64,000 bases of DNA from JADJOY01 sp046331705 [NCBI: bacterium] (GCA_046331705.1 JAXLQJ010000040.1:1-64000), one strand, 5' to 3'. Positions 43,651-53,301 are shown, numbered from the stretch's first letter. The notes: generated by a model from the sequence alone, not told the origin. Made by a program: numbers and translations.

Positions 43651-43847
43651 GGCACCTCCCATGACCATCCCAATGCCAGGCTCCGCGAGATCAACGGAGC
43701 CCGAGGCCCGCTGTGAGAGCGTGCAACTCGGGCGTCGTGACGTGGAAATCGTAAACGAAGGCGCTGGCCGCCGCGAACGCCGGGACAACGGAACCGGCCG
43801 TGGGAATCTCGGGTATCCTTCGTCGTCGGATCGAGAAAGGACGTGTC

Positions 43848-44999
43848 GTGCGGAGTCGAGAGGCGTACGAAGAGCTGGAGCTCACGAACCTGGCGCCGTT
43901 CGCGGCCAAGAGCCGGGTTTCGCGCGGGCGGCGGTATCCCGAGGGCGAGGATCCGGTGCGCACGGCGTTCCAGCGCGACCGCGATCGCATCATCCACTCC
44001 GCGGCGTTTCGCCGGCTCGAGTACAAGACGCAGGTCTTCGTGAACCACGAAGGCGACTACTACCGCACCCGGCTCACGCACACCCTCGAAGGAACGCAGA
44101 TCGCGCGGTCGATCGCTCGCGCGCTGCGGGTGAACGAAGAGCTCGCGGAGGCCGTGAGCCTCGCGCACGACCTGGGGCACACGCCGTTCGGACATTCGGG
44201 CGAGCGCGTGCTCGACGAGCTGATGCGCGATCACGGCGGGTTCGAGCACAACGTGCAGAGCCTCCGGATCGTGGAGGTGCTGGAAGCGCGCTACGCGCGG
44301 TTCCCCGGGCTCAACCTGACGTGGGAGGTCCGCGACGGCATCGCCAAGCATTCGAAGCGCCCGAGCCATCCGACCATCGCTCAGTACGATCCCAGTCTCG
44401 CGCCGTGCCTGGAGGCGACCATCGCCGACATGGCGGACGAGATCGCCTACAACAACCACGACATCGACGACGGCATCACCTCGGGCATGCTCACCTTCGA
44501 GCAGCTCGCCTCCGTTCGGCTGTGGCGCGACGCCCACGCGGCGGTGGTCGAGCGCGAGCGCGAGCTCGAGCCCCAGCTCGTCCTCTACCAAGTGATCCGC
44601 TGCATCATCAACTGGCAGGTGATGGACCTGATCCGCGCCACGGAAGAGAACCTGCGGCGGCTCGGCATCCAATCCCTCGACGACGTGCGGGCCGCCAAGG
44701 AGCCGGTGGTCACCTTCGGCGCCGACATGGCGGCGCTCAACGCCGAGCTCAAGCGCTTCCTGAAGGCCAACCTCTACGATCACCACCGGGTGATGCGGAT
44801 GTCCGCCAAGGCGCAGCGCTTCCTGCGCGAGCTCTTCCAGGCGTATTGCTCGGACTCGCGCCAGCTCCCGCCCGACGTGCAGCGACGGATCGAGAGCGAG
44901 GGGCTCGAGCGCGCGGTGGCCGATCACATCGCCGGCATGACCGATCGCTCGGCCCTCGACGAGTACAAGAAGCTCTTCGATCCCTACGAGCGGGTGTGA
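43848..44999 (+). CDS. dgt: Deoxyguanosinetriphosphate triphosphohydrolase-like protein
   Basis: dGTPase hydrolyses dNTPs to nucleoside and triphosphate. The 383-residue product has the HD-domain residues in RLTHTLEGTQIARSIA, LAHDLGHTPFGHSGE and MADEIAYNNHDIDDG, plus the N-terminal RTAFQRDRDRIIHSAAFRRL block. Length and order fit the type 2 (RDRIIHS) dGTPase-like group. I chose the GTG at 43848 with AAAGGA 6 nt upstream; a GTG at 43800 would add 16 residues. It is convergent with the OmpA gene. Confidence 0.92.
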   Translation: MRSREAYEELELTNLAPFAAKSRVSRGRRYPEGEDPVRTAFQRDRDRIIHSAAFRRLEYKTQVFVNHEGDYYRTRLTHTLEGTQIARSIARALRVNEELAEAVSLAHDLGHTPFGHSGERVLDELMRDHGGFEHNVQSLRIVEVLEARYARFPGLNLTWEVRDGIAKHSKRPSHPTIAQYDPSLAPCLEATIADMADEIAYNNHDIDDGITSGMLTFEQLASVRLWRDAHAAVVERERELEPQLVLYQVIRCIINWQVMDLIRATEENLRRLGIQSLDDVRAAKEPVVTFGADMAALNAELKRFLKANLYDHHRVMRMSAKAQRFLRELFQAYCSDSRQLPPDVQRRIESEGLERAVADHIAGMTDRSALDEYKKLFDPYERV

Positions 45000-45014
45000 C
45001 CGAGCGCCGATCGC

Positions 45015-45614
45015 TCAGCCGTCGCAGGTGTCGAGCACGACCTCGACGCGGCGATTCTTGGCGCGACCTTCCGGATCGTCGCTGCCGTCGGGCTTGACGT
45101 TGGGAGCCACGGGACGGGACTCGCCGTAGCCGACCATCGGGGTGCCCGCCGGCACCGCTCCGCGGCGAACGAGCCAGTCGCGCACGGTGCCGGCGCGCCG
45201 CTCGGACAGCGCTTGGTTGTAGTCCGTGGCTCCCTTCGCGTCCGTGTGTCCCTCGACGGACACGTGCCGCGCGCGGTTCTCGCGGATCGCGGGCTCGAGC
45301 GCGGCGAGCGACGCTTCGGCGGCAGCGGTGAGCTCCGCGCGATCGAACTCGAAGAGCGCGTCGGCGCCCACCACCAACCGCGTGCGGCACTTCTCGACGA
45401 CCTGCTGGATCTCGCCCGGCTTCTGGATCTGGCCGGGGGTCTGGATCTTCCCGGGCACCTGCCACGAGCCCTTCGGCTGCTGGATCTCGCCCGGCACCTG
45501 CCACCGACCGCTCGGCGCCGCGATCTCGCCCGGCTTGCGCGCCTCTTCAGCGAATGCCGGCGCGGCGAGCGCCAGCGCGAATCCGATGCAGAACGTCCGG
45601 GCGCGGATGCGCAT
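45015..45614 (-). CDS. OmpA-family outer-membrane protein with short N-terminal repeats
   Basis: The 199-residue product has a signal peptide (FALALAAPAFA), a repeat segment (about 27-72: WQVPGEIQQPKG, WQVPGKIQTPG, QIQKPGEIQ), and an OmpA C-terminal peptidoglycan-binding domain with VEGHTDAKGATDYNQALS, ERRAGTVRDWL and AKNRRVEVVL. It should attach to peptidoglycan from the periplasm or outer membrane. It starts 12 bp after the stop of the TldD-like gene, so the pair is co-transcribed. GAGGGAGA precedes the ATG. Confidence 0.88.
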   Translation of the reverse strand: MRIRARTFCIGFALALAAPAFAEEARKPGEIAAPSGRWQVPGEIQQPKGSWQVPGKIQTPGQIQKPGEIQQVVEKCRTRLVVGADALFEFDRAELTAAAEASLAALEPAIRENRARHVSVEGHTDAKGATDYNQALSERRAGTVRDWLVRRGAVPAGTPMVGYGESRPVAPNVKPDGSDDPEGRAKNRRVEVVLDTCDG

Positions 45615-45626
45615 GCGCGATCTCCC

Positions 45627-47360
45627 TCAGTTCCTGAGCAAGACGGGCGGTGCCAGGAGCGGCGGACGACGCGACGGCAGCGACAGCCGCTGCAGCTCGA
45701 TGCTCTGCACCACGACGGGAGGCGCCACCTCGGTCACGGGGATGTAGCCGGACTCGGCGCCGCAGTAGCCGTTCATCACCTTCACCTGATCGCCCGCCGC
45801 GAGGATGCGCGAGATCGCCGCGAGCGGCGTGCCCACGATCTCCACCCCGCGCACCAGCGTCTTCTCCCCGCTCGTCGGGTCGATGCGATAGGCGAGCCCC
45901 GGCGTGGCGCGGAACGCTTGGTAGCTCTGGCGCGACGTGTTGGTCTCGCCGGAGGTCACGTCCTCGAGGACGAGCCCGAACGGCTTTCCTTGCTTGCGCA
46001 CTTCCTCGAGCAGGATCTCTTGCAGCCGCGCAGCCGGAACCGTCTCGGAGGCGCTCACCATCAGGCTCGCCATGCGCCCGATCGGATCGCGCTTGCCGTC
46101 CGAGCGGCCGTGGCCGTTCGAGGTGAGAAAGCCCGGCACCGGCGTGCGGCTCATCAGGTAACCCTTGAGCACACCGCCCTCGATCAGGACCGCCTTGGCG
46201 GCAGGCGTCGCCTCCTCGTCGAAGCGGTAGTGACCGTAGAGCCCGGTGCCCTGCATCTCCGCGATGGTGGGATCGTCGACCACCGAGATGAACGGCGGCA
46301 CCACCTGCTGGCCGAGCTTGGCGGTGAAGGTCTGGCCGCTCGCCTTGCTGCGCTGACGCTCGCCCTCCAGGCGGTGGCCGACCGCCTCGTGGAAGAAGAC
46401 GCCGGTGCCGGAAGGATCGAGCAACGCCGGCGCGGCCTCCGGCGAGAGCACCGGCGCCTCGCGCAAGGCGAGCGTTTCCTTCGCCATCGCCGCGATGTCG
46501 TCGTGGATCGCCGCGTCGCTGGGGAGCTGCTCGGGAGCACGCTGGTAGAAGGTGCGGGTGCGCGAGAGCTTCATGCCGTCGGGCGCGGTGGCGTTCGCCT
46601 CGGCATAGAGCGACCAGTAGCGATCCTCGGTCACCAGCCGCGTGCCGTCGGTCTGCACGAAGTATCGTCGCTCGCGACGCACGTCGAGCAGCATCGAGCC
46701 CTCGGTGAGATGCTCGAACGAACGCAGGTACGCCGTCTCGCGCCGGAGCAGCGGTAGCCAGCGGTCCTCGTCCACGACCAACGCCAGTGCGGGCTCGGTC
46801 GCCTCGACCCGATCCCGCCCGGCGAAATCGTCCACGTCCTCGTGGGGGTCGACCTCGAAGACGCGCTTGCCCTGCTTGGCCGCGAGGCCCGCGAGCGCGT
46901 CCTTGTAGGCGGCGTCCGTCAACCGCCACAGCGCCGTGCGCAGCGCGTCGGGATCGTCGTCGAGCGGCGCCTGGCGAAAGCCGTAGACGTCACTCGACTC
47001 GCTCTCGAGGTCCATGTCGGGCGGGTCGATCATGGTGTTGTCGAGGTGCGGCATGCCGACGCGCACCTCCACGTAGAGGCGGCGGCGATGACTGGTGGAG
47101 CGCTCGTTGATGGCGCCCGAGACCGCGCCCATGCGCCGCACTTCCTCGTCCTCGAGCATGTAGGAGATGAAGTAGGGCCGCTGGTAGTGCTCGAGCGAGA
47201 GCTCCTTCTTGCTGCGATCGAGCTCTTGCTTCATCGCGTCGAGCAGCAGCTCGTCGTCGGCGCGCGCTCCCCGCGACGGCGCCAGCGAGGCGACGATCGC
47301 GAGCAAGCAGAGCAACGGGGCGCGGCGAATGGGCTGCGACGGCATTCGTGGGAAGCGCAT
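45627..47360 (-). CDS. Exported TldD/PmbA-family metallopeptidase
   Basis: The 577-residue product carries a signal peptide (APLLCLLAIVASLAPSRGARA), unusual because classic TldD and TldE are cytoplasmic. The TldD zinc motif HEAVGHRLEGE (HExxxH) is intact near residue 326, followed by NGHGRSDGKRDPIGRMASL and the late GYCGAESGYIPVTEVAPP. The family makes heterodimeric peptidases in RiPP maturation; here the second subunit is not adjacent. The start is ambiguous between ATG 47360 and ATG 47345. It is co-transcribed with the OmpA gene. Confidence 0.85.
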   Translation of the reverse strand: MRFPRMPSQPIRRAPLLCLLAIVASLAPSRGARADDELLLDAMKQELDRSKKELSLEHYQRPYFISYMLEDEEVRRMGAVSGAINERSTSHRRRLYVEVRVGMPHLDNTMIDPPDMDLESESSDVYGFRQAPLDDDPDALRTALWRLTDAAYKDALAGLAAKQGKRVFEVDPHEDVDDFAGRDRVEATEPALALVVDEDRWLPLLRRETAYLRSFEHLTEGSMLLDVRRERRYFVQTDGTRLVTEDRYWSLYAEANATAPDGMKLSRTRTFYQRAPEQLPSDAAIHDDIAAMAKETLALREAPVLSPEAAPALLDPSGTGVFFHEAVGHRLEGERQRSKASGQTFTAKLGQQVVPPFISVVDDPTIAEMQGTGLYGHYRFDEEATPAAKAVLIEGGVLKGYLMSRTPVPGFLTSNGHGRSDGKRDPIGRMASLMVSASETVPAARLQEILLEEVRKQGKPFGLVLEDVTSGETNTSRQSYQAFRATPGLAYRIDPTSGEKTLVRGVEIVGTPLAAISRILAAGDQVKVMNGYCGAESGYIPVTEVAPPVVVQSIELQRLSLPSRRPPLLAPPVLLRN

Positions 47361-47474
47361 GACGCGCGAGCTTCTCACCGCGGGATCGACCAAGCAAACC
47401 GCGCGCGAGGGCGAGCGACGCGCCCCGCGCGTGATCGCTCCCGTCACCGAGAGCGGCATGAGAAGCTAGCCGCC

Positions 47475-48617
47475 ATGATCTATCTCGATCACGCCGCCAC
47501 GAGCTTTCCCAAGCCCGAGCGCGTGATCCGCGCGGTGGAGCGCTGCCTGCGGGATGTGGCGGGAAGTCCGGCGCGTGGCGGCCATGCCGGCGCCCTCGAC
47601 GCGAATCGGATCGTGTTCGCGACCCGCGAGCGCGCGGCGCGGCTGCTGGGAGTCGGCGACGCCGCGCGCGTCGTGCTCACCAGCGGCGCGACGCTCGCCA
47701 TCAACGTGGCCCTCGCGGGCACGCTCCATCCCGGAGACCACGTTCTCACCACCGACATGGAGCACAACGCCGTCGCGCGCCCGCTGGCGCGGCTCAGGCG
47801 TCGAGGCGTGGAGGTCGGCGTGGTGCCACATCTCGCGGACGGCGCGGGATTCGTGGCCGAGCTCGATCGCCACGCCCGCCCGAGCACCCGCTGGGTGGTC
47901 GTGAACCACGCGTCCAACGTCGACGGGCGGGCGCTCGATCTGGCGGCGATCGCCCGCTGGTGCGCGGCGCGCGGCGCGCGACTCGGCGTGGATGCGGCGC
48001 AATCCGCCGGCCATCTCGCACTCGACGTCGACGGGCTCGGTGTCGGCTGGCTCGCGTGCTCCGGGCACAAGGGGCTCTGGGGACCTCAGGGCACGGGCCT
48101 GCTCGCCGTGGGCGAAGGAGTCGAGATCGAGCCACTCGTCGCTGGCGGCACCGGCTCGGAATCCGAATCGGAGGAGCAGCCACGCTCGCTGCCCGATGCG
48201 CTCGAGTCGGGCACGCCGAACACGCCCGGGATCGCCGGGCTCGGCGAGGCGCTCGCGCTGCTGATCGAGCGCGGCGTCGCGACGCTCCACGAGCGCGCCC
48301 AATCCCTCGCGCGACTGCTGGAGCGCCGGCTGCGCGCGCTCGACGGAGTGGACGTCTGGGGCCCCGGCGACGCGGCGCACGCCGTACCCGTGGTCTCGTT
48401 CGTGATCCGCGGCGAGGACCCCGTGCTCACGGCGGCGCGGCTCGAGGACGACTGGCGCATCCGGGTGCGCGTGGGGCTGCACTGCGCGCCCGCCGCCCAC
48501 CGCCGCCTCGGCACGTTTCCGACCGGCACCGTGCGGGCGTCGCCCGGTCCGCTCAACTCCGAGGCCGAGATCGACGCGCTCGCGAGCGCCGTTGCCGAGA
48601 TCTCCCACTGCGCGTGA
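47475..48617 (+). CDS. Cysteine desulfurase-family PLP enzyme
   Basis: The 380-residue product is a class V aminotransferase: N-terminal YLDHAATSFPKPE, TSGATLAIN, the VDAAQSAGH strand, PLP-lysine in CSGHKGLWGPQGTG (near 200) and the catalytic-loop Cys in RVGLHCAPAAH. It resembles the 'cysteine desulfurase family protein' group (SufS/Csd-like). It should release sulfur from Cys or selenium from selenocysteine. The ATG at 47475 begins exactly at the conserved MIYLDHAAT. The downstream glycosyltransferase follows by 49 bp. Confidence 0.9.
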   Translation: MIYLDHAATSFPKPERVIRAVERCLRDVAGSPARGGHAGALDANRIVFATRERAARLLGVGDAARVVLTSGATLAINVALAGTLHPGDHVLTTDMEHNAVARPLARLRRRGVEVGVVPHLADGAGFVAELDRHARPSTRWVVVNHASNVDGRALDLAAIARWCAARGARLGVDAAQSAGHLALDVDGLGVGWLACSGHKGLWGPQGTGLLAVGEGVEIEPLVAGGTGSESESEEQPRSLPDALESGTPNTPGIAGLGEALALLIERGVATLHERAQSLARLLERRLRALDGVDVWGPGDAAHAVPVVSFVIRGEDPVLTAARLEDDWRIRVRVGLHCAPAAHRRLGTFPTGTVRASPGPLNSEAEIDALASAVAEISHCA

Positions 48618-48666
48618 GCTGCCCGCACCGCGCGCTTCTCCATCGCCCCGTTGCGCGCCGATCCCG

Positions 48667-50775
48667 ATGCGACCCTCCGCCGATCCGAGCGAGCCTCGCG
48701 CGCAGCGTGGCACGAGCGTGCTCGCCGTCGCGGGGGCCGTGTGCCTCGCCGCCGCCGCGGTGCTGCTCGTGGGTCATCGTCTCGGCGAGCGGGCCTTGCA
48801 CGACTTCGACGAGCCGCTCACCGGCGCGCGCGCGCTCGCGATGCTCACGAGCGGCGAGCCGCTCACGGTCCATTTCAACGGCTCGCCCGATTACCGCAAA
48901 CCACCGCTCAACTACTGGTTGATCGCCGCGGCCTATCGCATCGGCGGCGTGAGCGAGCTCACCACGCGGCTGCCCGTGGCGCTCGCAGCCCTCTATCTGC
49001 TGGTCGCGCTCTACCGGCTCGGGCGCTGGCTCGTCGATCCCGCAGCGGGGGCGCTGGCGGTGGTGGCGTTGCTCGGCACCGGCGTCTTCCTGGTCCGCGC
49101 GCGCTACGCGACCGCGGACATGCTGCTCTATGGCGCCACGCTCGACGCGATGCTGGCCTTCGCCGAGGCACGCTACGTCCGCGCGGGTATCGGCGTGGGG
49201 ATCGCGATCCTCGCCAAGGGCCTCGCCGGCGGACTCGCGCCGGTGGTCGTGGTGCTCTGGATGGCCCTCACCCGCGACCTCACGCCGCTCAAACGAGGCT
49301 CGCTCTGGCTCGGCGTGGCGATCGCCGTGGCGCTGGTGACGCCGTGGGTGGCGTGGAACGCGCTCAACCACCGTGACGAGTTCGTGCGCGTGTTCTGGAC
49401 CAACGAGACCGCGAACCGACTGGTGCGAAAGATGTCGTGGTCCGCGGTGCTCGCCTTCTACGGTCGGAAAGCAGCCGATCAGCTCGATCTGCTCCCCGCC
49501 GCGGCGCTCCTGGCGCCGCTCGCGGCGTGGCTGGATCACGGCGCACGCATGCCCCGTGCGCGCAGCTGGATGCTGATCGCGTTCGGCCTCGCCGCAGCGC
49601 TCACGCTCGCGACGATTCGCCCACCCAACGCCCACTACATGCTGATCCCCACGCTGCCGCTGGCGCTGGCGGCGGGCGTGGGGCTGCGTTCGCTCGCGCG
49701 GGCACGAGGCGCGCGCGCCGCGGTCGGATCCGTGGTGCTGGGGGTCGCCGGTGGGGGGCTGCTCGTCACCGCCGAGCGAGGCGAGATCTCGATGATGCCG
49801 GTGGGCGTCGCCACGGTGCTCGCCGCTGTCGCGATGGCGCTGGTGCTGGCCCGCGAGCGCGACGGGCGGAGCAAGCGAGCCGGCGCGGCGGTGGTGATCG
49901 CGTTCGGCGCCGTCGCGATGCTTCTGGCGGGGAGCGATCTCGAGCAGGTGCTGCGTCATCCGGGCTCGGCTGCAGCGGTGCGGGCGGTGGCGCCGGCCAT
50001 TCGCGCCGCCGTCGATCCACCGCAGCCGATCGCGTACGAAGGACGGCAGCTCCAGACCGCGGTCTTCTACGCGCAGCGCAACGTGGTCGGGCTGGGTGCG
50101 TTGCTCGAGTCCGGCGAGCCCTTGCCCGATCGCTGGGTCGGCATCTTCACCTCTCCCGTCTATCGCGGGCTCGCGGGCTGGGACGCGACGTTGCTGGCGA
50201 GCGCGCCCGACACGTTCGCCGTCGCGCTGCGACGCGCCGAAGGAGAGGCCGAGCTCAGCGCAACACCGCGCCTCGTGGTGACTCCCGACCTCGCCGAGCG
50301 GGCCTTCGAGACCTATCGGTTGCTCGGCGCCGCTCCACTCCGGGTGGAACGCGACGGATACGTGAACGTGATCGCGACGGCACGCGGCGGGCACGATTGG
50401 CTTGCGCTCCCGCCGGCGGCGAATGGGAACGCTCGCGCCCTTCAGCCCACCACCGCCGACACGTGGACGCTCGACCTCGGCGCGACCGAGCGCGTGGCCG
50501 GCGTCCGGGTGCTCCTCGGCTCGCGCAAGCCGGGCCACGTACCGGGCCTCGCGATCGCCGCGTCCGCCGACGGCAGCGAGCTCCACGAGCTCGTGTCGGT
50601 CGGTGACGTCTGGATCGGCTTCGCGTGGGACGGCGAGGCCATCCGCGACAGCCACCAGGCCTTCGTCGAAGCGCGCTTCCCGGCGACCCGCGCGAGGACG
50701 ATTCGCATCCAGCTCGCGCAGCCCGTCGACGGCCCTGCCGTGACGCCATTGGGCGTCGAGCTGAGCGCGCGCTGA
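48667..50775 (+). CDS. ArnT/PMT-family glycosyltransferase with C-terminal discoidin-like domain
   Basis: The 702-residue product has an N-terminal helix, the RALHDFDEPL catalytic acidic motif and DYRKPPLNYWLI of ArnT-like GT83 enzymes, about ten membrane helices to near residue 430, then a soluble region ending (about 585-702) in a domain like F5/8 type C (DTWTLDLGATERVAGVRVLL, FVEARFPATRARTIRIQL). These transferases use polyprenyl-phosphate sugars in the inner membrane; the terminal beta-sandwich may bind glycans. The ATG at 48667 is chosen because the preceding codons are Arg/Pro-rich. Confidence 0.85.
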   Translation: MRPSADPSEPRAQRGTSVLAVAGAVCLAAAAVLLVGHRLGERALHDFDEPLTGARALAMLTSGEPLTVHFNGSPDYRKPPLNYWLIAAAYRIGGVSELTTRLPVALAALYLLVALYRLGRWLVDPAAGALAVVALLGTGVFLVRARYATADMLLYGATLDAMLAFAEARYVRAGIGVGIAILAKGLAGGLAPVVVVLWMALTRDLTPLKRGSLWLGVAIAVALVTPWVAWNALNHRDEFVRVFWTNETANRLVRKMSWSAVLAFYGRKAADQLDLLPAAALLAPLAAWLDHGARMPRARSWMLIAFGLAAALTLATIRPPNAHYMLIPTLPLALAAGVGLRSLARARGARAAVGSVVLGVAGGGLLVTAERGEISMMPVGVATVLAAVAMALVLARERDGRSKRAGAAVVIAFGAVAMLLAGSDLEQVLRHPGSAAAVRAVAPAIRAAVDPPQPIAYEGRQLQTAVFYAQRNVVGLGALLESGEPLPDRWVGIFTSPVYRGLAGWDATLLASAPDTFAVALRRAEGEAELSATPRLVVTPDLAERAFETYRLLGAAPLRVERDGYVNVIATARGGHDWLALPPAANGNARALQPTTADTWTLDLGATERVAGVRVLLGSRKPGHVPGLAIAASADGSELHELVSVGDVWIGFAWDGEAIRDSHQAFVEARFPATRARTIRIQLAQPVDGPAVTPLGVELSAR

Positions 50776-50866
50776 CCCGCGCCATCGCCGGCGCGCCCGC
50801 AGCGGGCGGAAGTTCCGCGCGGCGCGGCGACGAGCTACCCTCTTGGATCGCTCGGGAGGGATCGCG

Positions 50867-51292
50867 ATGGCCACCGCTCCTTCGGCTCCGGCTCGACAAT
50901 TCTTTCTCGCCGACACGCTGCACTGGGTTCCGGCGCAGGGCCTCGAAGGCGTCCAGGAGATCGGCCTGGCGAAGCGCGTGCCCGACGGTCCCGAGGAGAT
51001 CGTCGGCTACGACAAGGTCATCGAGGGTCAGAACTATCTCTACGCGCAGCGCAAATGCCGCGTGACCAAGGCCTTCAACGACGGCCTCGTCGGCATCACG
51101 TACGAGCTCAAGGAAGACTATTGGTGGCGAAACTGCGTTCCCGCCACCGAGCTCAAGCCCATCCCGGAGAAGAAGCCCAAGCGCCCGCCGCCGGCGAAGG
51201 CACCTGCGGCACCCAAGCCGCCGGCAGCGCCCGAAGCCGCCGCCGAGCCCGCGGCGGCCCCGCCGCCCCCTTCCGAAGCCAGCTCGACCTGA
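50867..51292 (+). CDS. Hypothetical small protein with Pro/Ala tail
   Basis: The 141-residue product has a compact N-terminal part (about 1-95: FFLADTLHWVPAQGLEGV, YELKEDYWWRNCVP) and a low-complexity Pro/Ala/Lys/Glu tail (KKPKRPPPAKAPAAP...). No signal or membrane segment. I do not recognise it. ATG 50867 has GGGAGGG upstream with 6-nt spacing, preferred over an upstream GTG/ATG at 50843. It is convergent with the HAD gene. Confidence 0.72.
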   Translation: MATAPSAPARQFFLADTLHWVPAQGLEGVQEIGLAKRVPDGPEEIVGYDKVIEGQNYLYAQRKCRVTKAFNDGLVGITYELKEDYWWRNCVPATELKPIPEKKPKRPPPAKAPAAPKPPAAPEAAAEPAAAPPPPSEASST

Positions 51293-51323
51293 GGCGTTGC
51301 CGATCGAACCGCCCGCGCGCAGC

Positions 51324-52124
51324 TCAGAGCAGCAAGCCGGGAAGCTCCGCGAAGCTCGCGATCTCGAAGTCGGGCTCGGGTAGCTCGGGGTCGAGCACGC
51401 GCCCTCGGGCGTTGATCCACGCCACGTCCATCCCCGCTTGCTTGGCGCCGAGGACGTCGGCGTCCGGGGTGTCCCCGACGAAGAGCGCCTCGTCCGCCGC
51501 GACTCCCATGCGCGCGAGCGGCTCCTCGAAGAGCGACGGGTGCGGCTTCACCTTGCCGACCGCGTCCGATACCACGATCTCCTCGAAGAACCGCGCGATG
51601 TCGAGGCGCGCGAGGATCGCGAGGCACGTCGGCGCGTGATCGAAATTGGAGACCAGCGCCAGCCGATGATTCTCGGCCAGGCGCTCCAACGCGGCGCCGT
51701 GCGTCTCGGGCAGCACGGTGCAGCGGGCGAGCAGGCCCATGTGGCAATCGACCAACCGGTCGACGAACTCGGGCTCGCGCACCGGTTCCGGCGCGCCGAG
51801 GCGATCGAGCACGCGGTCGAACCGCACGCGCGACGAGCGCTCGACGAGATCGGCCTCCTTCTCGGCCTGGATCTCGTTCGACACCTCGACCAGCGCGCGG
51901 ATGAAGACCTCGACCGCCGGCGGTTGCCAGCGCTCGACGAGAATCTCGATCAGCGCCGGTGCCGTGCTGGGCACGTAGGAGAAGCCCGGCACCAGCACCC
52001 GCGGCAGCCCGCCGCGATCGAAGGTGACGATGGTCTCGAAGAGATCGCAGAGCACCGCCCGATAGGGGCGGGTCGCGCGAGCGCGGCGACCGAGCCGGGT
52101 GGTGGCGCGCGAGGGGTCGGTCAT
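51324..52124 (-). CDS. HAD-superfamily hydrolase
   Basis: The 266-residue product has the HAD blocks in order: motif I CDLFETIV (nucleophile Asp near 27), motif II LVSNFDHAP, motif III Lys in VGKVKPHP and motif IV FVGDTPDADVLGA. A helical cap (about 45-130) follows motif I. The layout suits a haloacid-dehalogenase/phosphatase-like enzyme of unknown substrate. It is downstream of the DHH gene on the same strand (67-bp gap). Confidence 0.88.
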   Translation of the reverse strand: MTDPSRATTRLGRRARATRPYRAVLCDLFETIVTFDRGGLPRVLVPGFSYVPSTAPALIEILVERWQPPAVEVFIRALVEVSNEIQAEKEADLVERSSRVRFDRVLDRLGAPEPVREPEFVDRLVDCHMGLLARCTVLPETHGAALERLAENHRLALVSNFDHAPTCLAILARLDIARFFEEIVVSDAVGKVKPHPSLFEEPLARMGVAADEALFVGDTPDADVLGAKQAGMDVAWINARGRVLDPELPEPDFEIASFAELPGLLL

Positions 52125-52191
52125 CGATCCGCAGCCACGCGCGCGCCGACGTGATCGGGGACGCCGCCCGCTCGGTGCGGACGCGTGCCCC

Positions 52192-53301
52192 TCAGCTCTC
52201 GCTCGCCTTGCCGATCGCCTCGCGGAAGCGCTTGCTCACCAGCTCGCGTGCCAGCCTGCACGTGAGCTCGCGATCGGGATGGGTGGCGAGGTAGCCGAGT
52301 GGGATCTGAAAGCCGCCCTTGTCCTTCAGATTCCCACCGCCGTAGTAGCGGCCGGTGGTCTCGTCCATGCCGAAGGTCTTCTTCAGGAACGAATCGGGAT
52401 CCACCACCTCGCTCGAGGTACGCAGGCTGCCGTCGATGGCTTTGCCGTCGACGATGCCGAACACCAGCACGGTGTCCGTGCCGCCGCGCCGGAGCAGGAA
52501 GTCGGCGGCCTGCGGGATGCCGTCGCGGTCCTCGGCGCGCACGAACCCCACGTCGCTCAGCATGTAGTTGTCGTAGATCTGCTTGTTCTCGAGCGCGCGC
52601 CGGATCAGCTCCATGATCTCGGGGCTGAGCGCCTGGCGACTGATCTTGCGCAACAGGTCCTTGCTCACCGCCGAATCGAGGAACATCACCGCGGCGAGAT
52701 CGAAGCGGGTGGCCTCGATGAGGTTCTGCGTGTCGGTGCGGATGCCGTGGGCGAGCGCGGTGGCGATCTGGACCTGGATCTCGTCCTTGCGGTCGAGCCC
52801 CTTGGGGAAGCGCTGGCGCAGATACGAGGCGTAGATCGACGCCGTGGCGCCGACGTCCTCGCGGATGTCCACGAACTCGGCGGGAACGTCGCTGGTGCGC
52901 TTGTGGTGGTCGACGAACGCCACGAACGCCTTGCCCTTGAGGGCTGGGTCGATCGGGGTGTTCATCTTCTGCGAATCGACCAACGAGTAGCAGGAGAAGG
53001 GGGCGAGATCGAGGTCCTCGCGGTAGAGCGTGAGCTCGATGTCGAGCGTCTTGAGGAGCGCCCGGTTCTCCTGATGGCTCGGGTCGCGGAACGTCAGGAT
53101 CGTCGTCTCGATGCCGTGCTCGGCCGCCAGGTAACGGTGCGCCAGGGCCGAGGAGATGCCGTCGGGATCGGGAAAGCCGCTCAAGATCACCAGCATCTTG
53201 CTACCGGCGTGTCGCTTGAGCGCGACTTGAAGTTGTCGAGCTCGCTCTTCGTCCAAGGTGGTGATGGCTTCGAGCTGGGGCAGAGGCGCGGAGGCTTCCA
53301 T
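52192..53301 (-). CDS. DHH-family phosphoesterase (NrnA/pAp-phosphatase-like)
   Basis: The 369-residue product has the DHH-domain motifs FPDPDGISSALA (Asp-x-Asp), YSLVDSQ, and FVDHHKRTSD, and a DHHA1-like C-terminal domain ending in YYGGGNLKDKGGFQIP. NrnA-type enzymes degrade short oligoribonucleotides or pAp; pol-related exonucleases are relatives. The start is taken at ATG 53301 (MEASAPLPQ), with GGAG about 11 nt upstream. It precedes the HAD gene by 67 bp. Confidence 0.88.
   Translation of the reverse strand: MEASAPLPQLEAITTLDEERARQLQVALKRHAGSKMLVILSGFPDPDGISSALAHRYLAAEHGIETTILTFRDPSHQENRALLKTLDIELTLYREDLDLAPFSCYSLVDSQKMNTPIDPALKGKAFVAFVDHHKRTSDVPAEFVDIREDVGATASIYASYLRQRFPKGLDRKDEIQVQIATALAHGIRTDTQNLIEATRFDLAAVMFLDSAVSKDLLRKISRQALSPEIMELIRRALENKQIYDNYMLSDVGFVRAEDRDGIPQAADFLLRRGGTDTVLVFGIVDGKAIDGSLRTSSEVVDPDSFLKKTFGMDETTGRYYGGGNLKDKGGFQIPLGYLATHPDRELTCRLARELVSKRFREAIGKASES

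Noticed and set aside
48553-50916. Minus-strand open frame of nearly 790 codons antisense to the glycosyltransferase
   Set aside because: Low-complexity Arg/His/Glu/Gln composition, no Shine-Dalgarno; a shadow of the membrane-protein gene on the plus strand.
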